Below, one piece after another: positions 43,282 through 58,893 of a DNA stretch of 64,000 bases. Source of the DNA: Streptosporangium brasiliense. GTDB taxonomy: Bacteria; Actinomycetota; Actinomycetes; Streptosporangiales; Streptosporangiaceae. The stretch lies in NCBI RefSeq assembly GCF_030811595.1, contig NZ_JAUSRB010000001.1, positions 1,116,001 to 1,180,000 of the forward strand, given 5' to 3'. Below the pieces are notes generated by a model. That model was given only the letters and a program-made list of their open reading frames with translations. It ran no database searches and was not told where the DNA came from. A program made the position numbers and the translations under genes. Numbering within the stretch: the stretch's first letter is position 1; the number at the start of each line of letters is the position of its first letter.

Positions 43282-44702
43282 CGGAGGCTCCGGTTGAGAC
43301 GGGAGTGGCGGTAGCCGTACAGGAAGTAGGCCAGGAGGCCGACCAGCAGCCAGAGCGCGAAGGCCAGCCAGGTGATCCCCGCCAGCCCGAGCATCACGAT
43401 GACGCAGAAGATCACGCCGAGGATCGGGGTGATCGGGAAGAGCGGCGTCTTGAAGCTGCGGGGCAGGTCGGGGCGGGTACGGCGGAGCACGAGCACGCCG
43501 ACGTTGACGATGGCGAAGGCGAACAGGGTGCCGATGCTGGTGGCCTCGGCGAGCTGGCCCAGCGGGATGAACCCGGCGAGCACGGAGACGAACAGGGCCA
43601 CGATGAGCGTGTTGGCCACCGGGACCTGGCGGCGCGGGTCCACCTTCTCGAAGATCCTCGGGATCAGGCCGTCGCGTGCCATCGCGAACAGGATGCGGGT
43701 CTGGCCGTACAGCACGGTGAGGACCACGCTGGCGATGGCGATGACCGCGCCGAAGGAGATGATGAGGCCCGGCCAGGTGGCGCCGGTGGCCCGGTCGGCG
43801 ATCAGCGCCAGGCTGGCCTCGGTGCTCTCGGGGTTGAACTGCTGCCACGGCATGGCGCCGACGGCGGCCAGGGCCACCGCCACGTAGACGAGCGTGACGA
43901 TGCCGAGCGAGAGGATGATCGCCAGGGGGAGGTCGCGCTTGGGGTTCTTCGCCTCCTCGCCGGCGGTCGAGGCCGCGTCGAAGCCGATGTACGAGAAGAA
44001 GACCTGCGAGGCGGCGGCGGTGATGCCGGCGATGCCCAGCGGGGCGAAGGGCGTCAGGTTGCCCGTGCTGAAGGCGGTGAAGGCCACGACGCAGAAGAAC
44101 ACGAGCACCGCGATCTTGATCAGCACGAAGACCGCGTTGGCGGTGGCGCTCTCGGAGGCGCCGCGCAGCAGCAGCCAGGTGGCGAGCAGGACGATCACGA
44201 TGGCGGTGAGGTTGAACACGCCGCCCTGCTGGCCGGGGGAGTGGGTGATGGAGTCCGGCAGCTGCCAGCCGAACAGGTCCCGGAAGAAGTGGTTGAGGTA
44301 TTCGCCCCAGCCGACCGCCACCGCCGCCACCGAGACGGCGTACTCCAGCATCAGGCACCAGCCGCACACCCACGCCACCAGCTCGCCCAGGGTGGCGTAG
44401 GCGTAGGAGTAGGACGAGCCCGAGACGGGGATCGTGCCGGCCAGCTCGGCGTAGGACAGGGCGGAGAACAGGGCGGTGATCGCCGCCAGTACGAAGGAGG
44501 CCACCACCGCGGGGCCCGCCTTGGGCACGGCCTGGCCGAGGATGACGAAGATGCCGGTGCCGAGCGTGGCGCCGACGCTGAAGAGGGTGAGCTGCCACAG
44601 GGTCATGGTCCGGCGCAGCTCGCCGCCCTCGCCGTGGCCGCCCTCGGCGACGATCTCGTCGGCGGGTTTGGTGCGGAACAGCCGATGCGCCACGGAAGCC
44701 AT
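43278..44702 (-). CDS. APC-family cationic amino-acid permease
   Basis: 474 residues with about twelve membrane helices. 'TLFSVGATLGTGIFVILG' is the substrate-binding first helix of APC transporters. 'SALSYAELAGTIPVSGSSYSYAYATLGELVAW', 'FFSYIGFDAASTAGEEAKNPKRDLP' and 'YGQTRILFAMARDGLIP' match the cationic amino-acid transporter (YfnA/CAT) branch. It lies 97 nt after arcC on the same strand, so arginine or ornithine is a plausible substrate. It is co-translated with the UspA gene. Confidence 0.9.
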   Translation of the reverse strand: MASVAHRLFRTKPADEIVAEGGHGEGGELRRTMTLWQLTLFSVGATLGTGIFVILGQAVPKAGPAVVASFVLAAITALFSALSYAELAGTIPVSGSSYSYAYATLGELVAWVCGWCLMLEYAVSVAAVAVGWGEYLNHFFRDLFGWQLPDSITHSPGQQGGVFNLTAIVIVLLATWLLLRGASESATANAVFVLIKIAVLVFFCVVAFTAFSTGNLTPFAPLGIAGITAAASQVFFSYIGFDAASTAGEEAKNPKRDLPLAIILSLGIVTLVYVAVALAAVGAMPWQQFNPESTEASLALIADRATGATWPGLIISFGAVIAIASVVLTVLYGQTRILFAMARDGLIPRIFEKVDPRRQVPVANTLIVALFVSVLAGFIPLGQLAEATSIGTLFAFAIVNVGVLVLRRTRPDLPRSFKTPLFPITPILGVIFCVIVMLGLAGITWLAFALWLLVGLLAYFLYGYRHSRLNRSLR

Positions 44703-44799
44703 GTCTCGTTCCCTCTCGACTGGGCCTGTGCGGTGATGATCCGTCGTTGTGGGGGGACCGACCAGTCTCCGGCCGCCCTGACGCGGGCCGGGCGCCTGA

Positions 44800-45735
44800 T
44801 CAGAGTGTGCTGGCCAGCGGCCAGGTGGCGTTGGGGGTGACGATCGTGCCCGCCTCCCCTTCCAGGATCTGCCCGGCCTCGTCCAGTCTGCCGATCGCGG
44901 CCATGTCGCCGGTGGTCTCCACGAAGCGGCAGGCGGCCTCCACCTTGGGCCCCATCGAGCCGGCCGGGAACTCCTCGGCGCGTAGCTGGTAGGGGGTGGT
45001 GTGGGCGATCTCCTCCTGCCGCGGGGTGCCGAAGTGCCTGGCCACCCGTGGCACGTCGGTCAGCATCATGAAGACGTCCGCCTCCAGCGCCTCGGCGAGC
45101 ACCGATCCGGTGAGGTCCTTGTCGATGACCGCCTCGACGCCCTGGAGCTGGCCCTTGTCGTTGCGGATGACCGGGACGCCGCCACCGCCCGCGCAGATCG
45201 TCAGGATGTCGTCGCGGATCAGGCGGCGGATCAGCCGGGTCTCCACGACCCGCTGCGGGGCGGGGGAGGGGACGACCCTGCGCCAGTGGCGCCCGTCCTG
45301 CTTGACCGTCCAGCCGTACTCGCGGGCCAGCTTCTCGGCCTCGTCCTGGTCGTAGACCTCGCCGACGAACTTGGTCGGGTCCTCGAAGGCGGGGTCCACC
45401 GCGGAGACGAGCGTCTGGGTGACCAGCGCCGCGACCTGCCGGCCGGGCAGCGCGTTCTGCAGCGCCTGGAGCATCCAGTAGCCGATCATGCCCTGGGTCT
45501 CGGCGACGATCGTGTCGAGGGGGTAGGGCCTGGTCAGGTTGGGGTCCTGGGTGCTCTCCAGCGCCAGCACGCCCACCTGCGGGCCGTTCCCGTGCGTGAT
45601 GATCAGCTCGTGCCGCTCGGCCAGCTTGGCCAGCGACGTGACCGACAGGCGCAGGTTCTCCTGCTGGGTGTCGGCGTCGGGTCTCTCACCGCGCCGCAGC
45701 AGCGCGTTGCCTCCGAGGGCCACCAGGACGCGCAT
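44800..45735 (-). CDS. arcC: Carbamate kinase
   Basis: 311 residues. It transfers the phosphoryl group of carbamoyl phosphate to ADP, the ATP-yielding step of the arginine deiminase pathway. Signatures are 'VLVALGGNALLRRGE', 'ELIITHGNGPQVG', 'CAGGGGVPVI', 'VIDKDLTGSVLAEALEADVFMMLTDV' and 'FPAGSMGPKVEAACRFVE'. The start ATG follows the arcB stop after 3 nt. It ends the core arc operon. Confidence 0.96.
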   Translation of the reverse strand: MRVLVALGGNALLRRGERPDADTQQENLRLSVTSLAKLAERHELIITHGNGPQVGVLALESTQDPNLTRPYPLDTIVAETQGMIGYWMLQALQNALPGRQVAALVTQTLVSAVDPAFEDPTKFVGEVYDQDEAEKLAREYGWTVKQDGRHWRRVVPSPAPQRVVETRLIRRLIRDDILTICAGGGGVPVIRNDKGQLQGVEAVIDKDLTGSVLAEALEADVFMMLTDVPRVARHFGTPRQEEIAHTTPYQLRAEEFPAGSMGPKVEAACRFVETTGDMAAIGRLDEAGQILEGEAGTIVTPNATWPLASTL

Positions 45736-45738
45736 CGG

Positions 45739-46743
45739 TCAATCCCCCAGGGTGGCCACCATGATGGCCTTGATGGTGTGGAGCCGGTTCTCGGCCTGGT
45801 CGAAGACGATCGAGCGCGGTGACTCGAAGACCTCCTCGGTGACCTCCAGCGCCTCGTGGCCGGTCTTCTCGAACAGGTCCTCGCCGACCCTGGTCTCCCG
45901 GTTGTGGAAGGCCGGCAGGCAGTGCATGAACCTCACCCCCGGGTTCCCGGTGGCCTTCACCGTCTCCGCGTTGACCTGGTACGGCATGAGCAGTTCGATG
46001 CGCTCGTCCCACACTTCCTTGGGCTCGCCCATGGACACCCACACGTCGGTGTAGAGGAAGTCCACGTCCTTGACGCCCTTGGCCACGTCGTCGGTGACGG
46101 TGACCGTGGCGCCGGTCCGCGCGGCGAGGTCCCTGGCCGGTCTGACGACGCTCTCCTCGTCCGGCCAGAGCTCCCTGGGCGCCACCGTCCGCACGTCCAT
46201 GCCGAGCATCGCGCCGGTGACCAGCAGCGAGTGGCCCATGTTGTTGCGGGCGTCGCCGAGGTAGGCGTAGGAGACGTCGTGCAGGGGCTTGTCGCTGTGC
46301 TCCTGCATGGTGAGCATGTCGGCGAGCATCTGCGTGGGGTGCCATTCGTCGGTGAGGCCGTTCCAGACGGGCACGCCCGAGTAGGCCGCGAGCTCCTCGA
46401 CGTACGCCTGCCTGCTCCCGCGGTACTCGATGCCGTCGAACATCCGGCCCAGGACCCGCGCGGTGTCCTTCACCGACTCCTTGTGGCCCATCTGGGAGCC
46501 GCTCGGGTCGAGGTAGGTGACGTGGGCGCCCTGGTCGTGGGCGCCGACCTCGAAGGCGCACCGGGTGCGGGTGGAGGTCTTCTCGAAGATCAGCGCGATG
46601 TTCTTGCCGGTGAGCCTCGGGATCTCGGTCCCGGCGTACTTGGCGGCCTTGAGGTCGGCCGACAGCCTGATCAGGAACCTGAACTCGTCGGGTGTGAAGT
46701 CGAGCTCCTTCAGGAAGCTGCGGTCGCGCAGGTTGAATGCCAT
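45739..46743 (-). CDS. arcB: Ornithine carbamoyltransferase, catabolic
   Basis: 334 residues. It splits citrulline with phosphate to ornithine and carbamoyl phosphate (catabolic direction by context). Motifs are '[19 protein letters not shown]' (carbamoyl-phosphate loop), '[21 protein letters not shown]', '[21 protein letters not shown]' and '[10 protein letters not shown]'. Its length and insertion pattern match ArcB/E. coli-type enzymes rather than short anabolic ArgF. It lies between arcA and arcC. Confidence 0.94.
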   Translation of the reverse strand: MAFNLRDRSFLKELDFTPDEFRFLIRLSADLKAAKYAGTEIPRLTGKNIALIFEKTSTRTRCAFEVGAHDQGAHVTYLDPSGSQMGHKESVKDTARVLGRMFDGIEYRGSRQAYVEELAAYSGVPVWNGLTDEWHPTQMLADMLTMQEHSDKPLHDVSYAYLGDARNNMGHSLLVTGAMLGMDVRTVAPRELWPDEESVVRPARDLAARTGATVTVTDDVAKGVKDVDFLYTDVWVSMGEPKEVWDERIELLMPYQVNAETVKATGNPGVRFMHCLPAFHNRETRVGEDLFEKTGHEALEVTEEVFESPRSIVFDQAENRLHTIKAIMVATLGD

Positions 46744-46782
46744 CGGTGTCCCCCCTCGTGCCCCCCGTGACGATGAAGCGGG

Positions 46783-48027
46783 TCAGATGCCGTCGCGTTC
46801 GAGCGGGCAGCTCATGCAGCGCGGGCCGCCCCGGCCCCGGCCGAGCTCGCTGCCCGCGGTGGTGATCACTTCGATGCCGTTGTCGCGCAGGTAGTTGTTG
46901 GTGGTGGTGTTGCGCTCGTAGGCGACGACGACGCCGGGTTCGACGGCCAGGACGTTGCAGCCGTCGTCCCACTGCTCCCGCTCGGCGGCGTAGACGTCCT
47001 GGGTGGGGGTGAGGACCTTGATGTCGTCCAGGTCGAGGGCGCGGGCGATGGCCTTGTGCATGTCCTCGGCGGGGTGATCGGTGATCTTGAGTTCCTTCTC
47101 GGTGTCGCCGGGCTCGACGGTGTAGGAGGGCAGCATCCCCAGGCCGGCGTATTTGGTGAACACGCCGACGTCCACGTTTGTCATCACGGTGTCCAGGTGC
47201 ATGAACGCCCGGGCCTTCGGCATGTTCAGCGCGACGATCTTCTTGGCCGACCCCCGGGCGAACAGGCTCCGCGCGAGCATCTCCACCGCCTGGGGCTGGG
47301 TGCGCTCGCTCATCCCGACGAGCACCGCGTCGCGGCCGATGACGAGCACGTCGCCGCCCTCGATGGTGGCCGGCGCCGCCGCCAGGCCGGGCATCCAGAC
47401 GTTGTAGCCGTCCGGCCCGGGCCTGTCGTAGCCGGCGGCGAACATCGGGTGGTAGCGGTAGACGGCCTCGTAGTTCACGGTCTCGTGCTGGCGGGCCTTC
47501 TTCTTCATGGCGTTGATGGAGACGCCGTCGTAGATCCAGCACGAGGTGTCGCGGGTGAACATGTGGTTGGGCAGCGGCGGCAGGATGAAGTCGTCGTACT
47601 CCAGGGTGTGGAAGGCCAGGCTCTTGGGGTCGGTGCCCCGCTCCAGCAGTTCGCGTTTGGTGATGCCCCCGGTGAGGTACAGCTGGAGCGTCGCAGCGTC
47701 CATCGCGTCGAAGGCGTTGCGGAGGGCGTCGACGGCCATCGGCCCGAAGTAGCGCTCGTCGACGACGCTGTCCAGGATGTGCTTGCGGGCGTCGGGGATG
47801 TCGATCGTCTCGCGCAGCAGGTCGTCCAGCATGTGGACGGTGACGCCGCGCCCGCGCAGCACCTGCTGGAACTGCTCGTGCTCCTCCACCGCGCGTTGCA
47901 CCCACAGCACGTCGTCGAAGAGGAAGTCGTCCTTGTTGGTGGGGGTGAGGCGCTTGAGCGCCAGTTCGGGCTTGTGCAGCAGGACCTGGCGGAGCCTGCC
48001 CACCTCGGAGCCGACATGAAAGGTCAT
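46783..48027 (-). CDS. arcA: Arginine deiminase
   Basis: 414 residues. It hydrolyses arginine to citrulline and ammonia. Catalytic features are visible: '[20 protein letters not shown]', '[16 protein letters not shown]', '[23 protein letters not shown]', '[12 protein letters not shown]' and the C-terminal nucleophile C407 in '[11 protein letters not shown]'. It follows the antiporter gene after 28 nt. The pathway yields one ATP per arginine without oxygen and neutralises acid. Confidence 0.97.
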   Translation of the reverse strand: MTFHVGSEVGRLRQVLLHKPELALKRLTPTNKDDFLFDDVLWVQRAVEEHEQFQQVLRGRGVTVHMLDDLLRETIDIPDARKHILDSVVDERYFGPMAVDALRNAFDAMDAATLQLYLTGGITKRELLERGTDPKSLAFHTLEYDDFILPPLPNHMFTRDTSCWIYDGVSINAMKKKARQHETVNYEAVYRYHPMFAAGYDRPGPDGYNVWMPGLAAAPATIEGGDVLVIGRDAVLVGMSERTQPQAVEMLARSLFARGSAKKIVALNMPKARAFMHLDTVMTNVDVGVFTKYAGLGMLPSYTVEPGDTEKELKITDHPAEDMHKAIARALDLDDIKVLTPTQDVYAAEREQWDDGCNVLAVEPGVVVAYERNTTTNNYLRDNGIEVITTAGSELGRGRGGPRCMSCPLERDGI

Positions 48028-48055
48028 CTCTCGTCTCCTTCGCCGTCCGTCGTTG

Positions 48056-49486
48056 TCAGCGGGGCTGTCCGGACGGCGCCGTCCGGGTCCCGCTCCTGGG
48101 GCCGTATTCGCCGCGTTTCGCCTTGGTCCAGATGTAGATCGGGATGCCCACGAGCAGCATCAGGAAGCCGGTGAAGACCGCTTCCATGCCGGCGCCGTAC
48201 GTCATCCAGAAGGCGAACAGGATCGCCACGGTGGTGATGGTCAGGTCGCGGCCCAGGCGCGCTCCGCTGGTCTTCCTGGCCCCGGTGACCAGCCAGAACA
48301 GCTGGGCGCACGCGGAGAAGAAGTAGGGGATGACCGTGGTGAAGGTCGCGATCAGCAGGATCTTGTTGAAGCCCTCGGTGGTGCCGAAGTAGTTGTAGAC
48401 CGCCACCAGCGAGGTCAGCGCGGTGCCCAGGACGATGCCCACCCACGGGGCGCCGCGGCGGTTCTCCCAGGCGAACGCCCGCGGGAACAGGCCGTCCCTG
48501 GCCGCGGCCATCGGCATCTCGGCCACGAGCATGGTCCAGCCGTTGATCGCGCCGATGCCGGAGATCACCGCGCAGGCCGCCATGACGCCGCCCCCGACGC
48601 TGCCGCCGAACATGTTGTTGATCGCGTCGGCGAACGGGGCGGGGGAGTCGACCAGCGCGTCGTGCGGGACGGTGCCGAAGATGGCGACGGTGCTGAGCAT
48701 GTACATCGCGGCGCAGATCAGCACGCCGTAGACGCTGGCCCTGCCGATGTTGCGGGCCGGGTCCTTGATCTTCTCGGCCACGATGGTGACGCTCTCGACG
48801 CCGGAGTAGATGAACAGCGCGAGCGCGCCCGCGGTGGACAGGGCGCCGACCCAGTTGCCGGTGGTGGCGTTGAGCGGGCCGAAGTTGGCGCCCCGGACGA
48901 AGAACAGGCCGACCACGGAGACGAAGATCAGGGGGATGAATTTCAGCACCGTGGTGATCAGGGTGAACGCGCCGATGTTCCGCACGCCGCTCAGGTTGAT
49001 CAGCGCCGGGATCCACAGGGCGACCAGCGCCAGCGCGATCTGGGCGGCGGGGGAGTCCCAGTGCAGGAAGTAGTTGGCGTAGTTGACCCAGACGACGGCG
49101 ATCGCGGCGTTGCCGATCCAGGCGGTCAGCCAGAACGACCAGGCGGTCCAGAAGCCCGGGAACTCGCCGAAGGCGTCCTTGGCGTAGGCGTACGGCCCGC
49201 CTCCCGCGGGCACCCGCGCGCCGAGCCTGCCGAACACGACGGCGAGCGCGACGGCGCCGATCGACACCAGGGCCATCGACAGGATGCTGACGGTGCCGTA
49301 GGCGGCGAGGGAGGCGGGCAGCAGGAACACCCCCGTGCCCACGATGTTGCCGACGACGAGTGAGGTCGCCGCGGGGAGACCGAGTTTGCCGTGTTCGGCC
49401 GCTATCGCCTCGGCCGCCTCGTCACGGAGCACTCCCTCCTCGGCGGCGGTCCGTCCTCGCGGACGCTCGCCAGAAGATTCCCCCAT
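48056..49486 (-). CDS. APC-family arginine/ornithine antiporter
   Basis: 476 residues from ATG 49486, preceded by GGGGGGCG; the frame extends 16 codons further upstream without better support. About twelve membrane helices: '[19 protein letters not shown]' is helix 1 of the basic amino-acid antiporter (ArcD/AdiC-like) group. '[33 protein letters not shown]', '[27 protein letters not shown]' and '[18 protein letters not shown]' agree. As first gene of the arc operon it most likely exchanges arginine for ornithine. Confidence 0.9.
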   Translation of the reverse strand: MGESSGERPRGRTAAEEGVLRDEAAEAIAAEHGKLGLPAATSLVVGNIVGTGVFLLPASLAAYGTVSILSMALVSIGAVALAVVFGRLGARVPAGGGPYAYAKDAFGEFPGFWTAWSFWLTAWIGNAAIAVVWVNYANYFLHWDSPAAQIALALVALWIPALINLSGVRNIGAFTLITTVLKFIPLIFVSVVGLFFVRGANFGPLNATTGNWVGALSTAGALALFIYSGVESVTIVAEKIKDPARNIGRASVYGVLICAAMYMLSTVAIFGTVPHDALVDSPAPFADAINNMFGGSVGGGVMAACAVISGIGAINGWTMLVAEMPMAAARDGLFPRAFAWENRRGAPWVGIVLGTALTSLVAVYNYFGTTEGFNKILLIATFTTVIPYFFSACAQLFWLVTGARKTSGARLGRDLTITTVAILFAFWMTYGAGMEAVFTGFLMLLVGIPIYIWTKAKRGEYGPRSGTRTAPSGQPR

Positions 49487-49684
49487 TTCGCGCCCCCCGG
49501 CACATATCCTCCGTATCGTCACATTTAGTGGCAATACCCAATGAGGTCCCCAGGGGTGGAGGGGATGAAACGCGTGCCGTCAGGGCGGACGGCGCCCCGC
49601 CCCGGCGGGCCCGGACACGTTCCGTGAGGGGATCCGCTCCGGGGGGCTCCCGAGGCGCGCGCCCTCCTCAGCCGCGGGTCGGCC

Positions 49685-49957
49685 TCAGCCGCGGGTCAGC
49701 GCGGTGGAGGTGGGACCCGGGTCGGCGCCGGTGCCCGAGATCGGGGGGAGCACCACGGCCATGATCGCCATGAGCGCGGCCAGCAGGACGACGGGGAGCA
49801 GGACGCCGGAGAACGGGCGGCGGCGGGCCGGCAGGGCCTCCGCGGTGATCAGTCCGGTGGCGAAGGACGACAGGGACTCCGCCAGGTCCGGATCCTCCGC
49901 GTAGAGCCGGTCGGCGATTCCGTCGAGGGTGCGCTTCTCGCGAGTGGACAGGCCCAT
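49685..49957 (-). CDS. DUF3040 small membrane protein
   Basis: 90 residues. The N-terminal 'LSTREKRTLDGIADRLYAEDPDLAESLS' is the hallmark of DUF3040, an actinobacterial family of unknown function. A single hydrophobic stretch 'VLLPVVLLAALMAIMAVVLPP' (about 50-70) anchors it in the membrane. It is monocistronic between the arc operon and the ATP-synthase-gamma-like gene. Confidence 0.88.
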   Translation of the reverse strand: MGLSTREKRTLDGIADRLYAEDPDLAESLSSFATGLITAEALPARRRPFSGVLLPVVLLAALMAIMAVVLPPISGTGADPGPTSTALTRG

Positions 49958-50085
49958 GTTCTCGATCCCCCGGTGGCTGACGATGACGCGAAGGATTTTA
50001 ATGGCATTTTGTCCGGTTTTGCCAAGCTGGTGAGGTAGATCTTCACCCCCGTGCCCTGGCCCTGGCCCTCCGGCCGGGCCCCGGG

Positions 50086-51009
50086 CTACTCCGCGCCGTC
50101 CGGCCGCGACAGCGCCTCCGCGCCGCTCACGATCTCGGTGAGCTCAGTGGTGATCTCGGCCTGGCGCGCGGAGTTGGCCCGGCGGGTGAGCGCGCCGATC
50201 AGCTCGTGGGCGTTCTCGGTGGCCGACATCATCGCCTGCCGGCGGGCGGCGTGCTCGGCGGCGCTGGACTCCAGCAGCATGCTCCAGATCCGGCCCCGGA
50301 CGTACTGCCTCAGCAGCGGGTCGAGCACGGACCCCGCGGCCGGCTCGAACTCGTACGGCGGCAGGGGCCCGGGGGCCGAGCCCTCGGCGCCGCCGCCGAT
50401 CTCCATCTCCTCCAGCTCCAGGGGCAGGATCCGGCGCACCCGGGTCTGCTGGGTCAGCATGGAGACGAACTCGGTGAACACGACGTGCACCTCGCCCACC
50501 CCGCCCTCCCGGGTGGGCCTGTCGAAGGCCTCCACCAGCGTCTGGCCGATCTCGGCGGCGACCTCGTAGGAGGGGTGGTCCGACAGCCCGACCCAGTCCC
50601 GCTCGCTGCGCCGGTGCCGGAAGCGGTAGAAGTCCACCGCCTTGCGGCCCGCGAGGTAGAACACCGGCTCCTTGCCCTGCCCGCTCAGGAGCGCCGCCAG
50701 CGCGTCCCCCTGGCGCAGCACGTTGTTGTTGAAGCCGCCGCAGAAGCCCCGGTCGCTGCTCATCAGCAGCACCGCCACGCGCGAGGTGTCGGGCCTGCGG
50801 TTGAGCAGCGCGTGGTCCAGATGGATGTCGTGGCTGACGAGGATGGAGGCCGCCCTGGTGATCTCCATGGCGTACGGCCTGGCGGAGTCGAGGCGCTGGC
50901 GTGCCTTGGGGATCCGGGAGGAGGCGATGAGCTCCTGGGCCCGAGTGATCTTGGCCGTCGACGTGATGGAGCGGATGCGCGCGCGGATCGCGCGGAGCTC
51001 GGCGCCCAT
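50086..51009 (-). CDS. Orphan ATP synthase gamma-subunit homologue
   Basis: 307 residues from ATG 51009, behind GGGGAGG. The N-terminal 'MGAELRAIRARIRSITSTAKITRAQELIASSRIPKAR', 'VLLMSSDRGFCGGFNNNVLR' and the C-terminal helix 'RRQAMMSATENAHELIGALTRRANSARQAEITTELTEIVSGAEAL' are unmistakably F1 gamma. In normal subunits the first motif reads KITRAME; here Met is replaced by Gln. None of the other atp genes are nearby, so this is outside an ATP synthase operon. It could be a divergent second gamma or a repurposed coiled-coil protein. Its operon partners and function are unknown. Confidence 0.88.
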   Translation of the reverse strand: MGAELRAIRARIRSITSTAKITRAQELIASSRIPKARQRLDSARPYAMEITRAASILVSHDIHLDHALLNRRPDTSRVAVLLMSSDRGFCGGFNNNVLRQGDALAALLSGQGKEPVFYLAGRKAVDFYRFRHRRSERDWVGLSDHPSYEVAAEIGQTLVEAFDRPTREGGVGEVHVVFTEFVSMLTQQTRVRRILPLELEEMEIGGGAEGSAPGPLPPYEFEPAAGSVLDPLLRQYVRGRIWSMLLESSAAEHAARRQAMMSATENAHELIGALTRRANSARQAEITTELTEIVSGAEALSRPDGAE

Positions 51010-51233
51010 GCTGCCTCCCCGGGATCTGTCGCCGGCCGGGATGCCGTCACGATGGGCCCTGCCCCCGGCGGTCCGCGGCACGGCCAGGGGGGTGAGAGTT
51101 TGCCAATTAATGATCCGTGTGTGCCCCTGGAAGTCTTATGTAGGCTTATGTCAGCGTTTGCCCCCGTTAGGGGATCAAGGGGGCGCGATTCCGAGTCATC
51201 GCCGCACGGCTGCTAACGTGAGGTCGCTGACTT

Positions 51234-52771
<1,538 letters not shown>

Positions 52772-52775
<4 letters not shown>

Positions 52776-54067
52776 CCACCATCGTCATCAAGGGCGCGAA
52801 GATCCTCGGCGGCGAGCCGGCCGACATCCTGATCCGCGACGGCGTCGTGGCGGAGGTCGGCCAGGGGCTGAGCGGCGACGAGACGGTCGACGCCCGGGGC
52901 CTCATCGCCCTGCCCGGCCTGGTCGACCTCCACACCCACCTGCGCGAGCCCGGCCGCGAGGACGCCGAGACCGTCGAGACCGGCACCCGGGCCGCCGCCC
53001 TGGGCGGCTACACCGCGGTGCACGCCATGGCCAACACCGACCCGGTCGCCGACACCGCCGGCGTCGTCGAGCAGGTCTGGCGCCTGGGCCAGGAGGCCGG
53101 CCACTGCGACGTGCGGCCGGTCGGCGCCGTCACCGTCGGCCTGCAGGGCGAGCGGCTGGCCGAGCTCGGCGCGATGGCCGACTCCGCCGCGCGGGTCCGC
53201 GTCTTCTCCGACGACGGCAAGTGCGTCTCCGACGCGGTGCTCATGCGCCGCGCGCTGGAGTACGTCAAGGCCTTCGACGGCGTGGTCGCCCAGCACGCCC
53301 AGGAGCCGCGCCTGACCAAGGACGCGCAGATGAACGAGGGCGCGGTCTCCGGCAGGCTCGGCCTGACCGGCTGGCCCGCGGTCGCCGAGGAGGCGATCAT
53401 CGCCCGCGACTGCCTCCTCGCCGCGCACGTCGGCTCCCGCCTGCACGTCTGCCACCTGTCCACCGCGGGCTCCGTGGAGATCGTCCGCTGGGCCAAGTCG
53501 AAGGGCTGGAACGTCACCGCCGAGGTGACCCCGCACCACCTGCTCCTGACCGACGACCTCGTCGAGGACTCCCCGGTGGGCTCCTACAACCCGATCTACA
53601 AGGTCAACCCGCCGCTGCGCACCCGCGCGGACGTGCAGGCGCTGCGCGAGGCCCTGGCCGACGGCACGATCGACTGCGTCGCCACCGACCACGCCCCGCA
53701 CCCGGTCGAGGACAAGGAGACCGAGTGGGCCGCCGCGGCCATGGGCATGATCGGCCTGGAGACGGCGCTGTCGGTGGTCCAGGAGGCGATGGTGGAGACC
53801 GGGCTGCTCGACTGGGCCGGCGTCGCCGAGCGCATGTCCCACGCCCCGGCCAGGATCGGCCGGCTCCAGGGCCACGGGCAGCCGATCGAGGCCGGCGCCC
53901 CGGCCAACATCACCCTCTACGACCCGGCCGTCCGCGCCGAGGTCGACCCGGCCGGCTACGCCTCCAAGAGCCGCAACACGCCGTACGAGGGCAGGGCCCT
54001 CCCCGGCCGCGTCGTGGCCACCTTCCTGCGCGGCAGGCCCACCGTCCTGGACGGGAAGCTCGCGTGA
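52772..54067 (+). CDS. pyrC: Dihydroorotase
   Basis: 431 residues from GTG 52772. It cyclises carbamoyl aspartate to dihydroorotate. Metal motifs are '[22 protein letters not shown]', '[18 protein letters not shown]', '[11 protein letters not shown]', '[20 protein letters not shown]', '[15 protein letters not shown]' and '[14 protein letters not shown]'. The class is type I (long). A 122-bp gap with an AT-rich stretch (54137-54155) separates it from carA. In some relatives a small membrane-protein gene occupies this gap, but none is open here. Confidence 0.96.
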
Positions 54068-54189
54068 GGACCCCCGCCCGCCGGGCATGCCCGGCGGGCG
54101 TCCCACATCGTGGAGGCGCCCTCCTCAAAGCGCCGGACATTTCATACTTTCTTTTGCGGAGCAATGACCGAGATGATCGGGGTGTTTGA

Positions 54190-55411
54190 GTGACCGCAGT
54201 GCTAGTTCTGGAAGACGGCCGTGTCTTCCACGGGGTCCCCTACGGCGCCGAGGGCGAGACCTTCGGCGAGATGGTCTTCAACACCGGGATGACCGGCTAC
54301 CAGGAGACGCTCACCGACCCCTCCTACCACCGCCAGATCGTCGCGATGACCGCGCCGCACATCGGCAACACCGGGGTCAACGACGAGGACCCCGAGTCCT
54401 CGCGGGTCTGGGTCTCCGGCTACGTGGTCCGCGAACCCGCGCGCGTGTCCTCCAACTGGCGCGCCAACCGCTCCCTCGACGACTACCTCAAGGAGCAGGG
54501 CGTCGTCGGCATCGCCATCGCCGGCACCCGCGCCCTCACCCGCCATCTGCGTGAGCGTGGCGCGATGCGCGCCGGGGTCTTCTCCGGCGCGGCCCTCGCC
54601 CCGGTGGAGGAGCTGCTGGAGCGCGTCCGGCGCAGCCCCGAGATGGAGGGCGCCGACCTGGCCGGCGAGGTCTCCACCGCGCAGCCGTACATCGTGCCGG
54701 CGGTCGGCGCCAAGCGCTTCACCGTGGCGGCCGTCGACCTCGGCATCAAGGCCATGACCCCGCACCGGATGGCCGAGCGCGGCTGCGAGGTGCACGTCCT
54801 GCCGGCCGACAGCACCGCCGCCGACATCCTCGCCCTCGACCCGGACGGGGTCTTCTTCTCCAACGGCCCCGGCGACCCCGCCACCGCCGACGGGCCGGTC
54901 GAGGCGCTGCGCGGCGTCCTGGAGGCCGGCACGCCGTTCTTCGGCATCTGCTTCGGCAACCAGCTCTTCGGCCGGGCCCTGGGCCTGGGCACCTACAAGC
55001 TGCGCTACGGCCACCGCGGGGTCAACCAGCCGGTCCAGGACCGGCGCACCGGCAAGGTGGAGATCTCCGCGCACAACCACGGCTTCGCCGTGCAGGCCCC
55101 CCTGGAGGGGCGCTTCGAGACGCCGTACGGCCCGGCGGAGGTCAGCCACGTCAACCTCAACGACGACTGCGTCGAGGGACTGCGGCTGCTCGACCGCCCC
55201 GCCTTCAGCGTCCAGTACCACCCCGAGGCCGCGGCCGGCCCGCACGACTCCGCCGGCCTGTTCGACCAGTTCTGCGCGCTGATGGAAGCGGCGAGGGGAC
55301 GGGCGGGCACGGTGGCCGGAGCGGGCGACGGGCCGGGCGTGACCACGGCGGGAGCCGCCACAGGACAGGCCGCGGACCGGGAGCCGGGCGCCGAAACGGA
55401 GGGGAACAAGG

Positions 55412-55419
<8 letters not shown>
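54190..55419 (+). CDS. carA: Carbamoyl-phosphate synthase small (glutaminase) subunit
   Basis: 409 residues from GTG 54190. It hydrolyses glutamine and channels ammonia to CarB. The N-terminal domain begins '[13 protein letters not shown]'. The class I amidotransferase triad is in '[16 protein letters not shown]' (Cys) and '[12 protein letters not shown]' (His, Glu). The last 40 residues are a low-complexity Gly/Ala/Thr tail absent from most homologues. The stop lies 8 nt inside carB, so the two are coupled. CPS serves both arginine and pyrimidine synthesis. Confidence 0.96.
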
Positions 55420-58728
<3,309 letters not shown>

Positions 58729-58732
<4 letters not shown>

Positions 58733-58874
58733 GCCGTCCGCGGAGCGGATGAGGAGCCGGGCGTGACCGCAGACACGGCGGTCACGGGACGGACGGGTGT
58801 GGCGGACGGCCGGCGATGAGCCGTCCGCGGAGCGAGTGAGGAGCCGGGCGCGACCACAGGCACGGCGGTTGCGG
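58729..58874 (+). repeat. 59-bp imperfect direct repeat between carB and pyrK
   Basis: Copy 1 (58729-58787) and copy 2 (58816-58874) both begin ATGAGCCGTCCGCGGAGCG and continue in register to a GGCACGGCGG-like end, differing at about ten positions. Copy 1 contains the carB stop. The intervening 28 bp are unrelated. The duplication explains the 161-bp gap in an otherwise tightly packed operon. Confidence 0.75.
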
Positions 58875-58893
58875 GGCTGAGGCCCCGGCGGAG

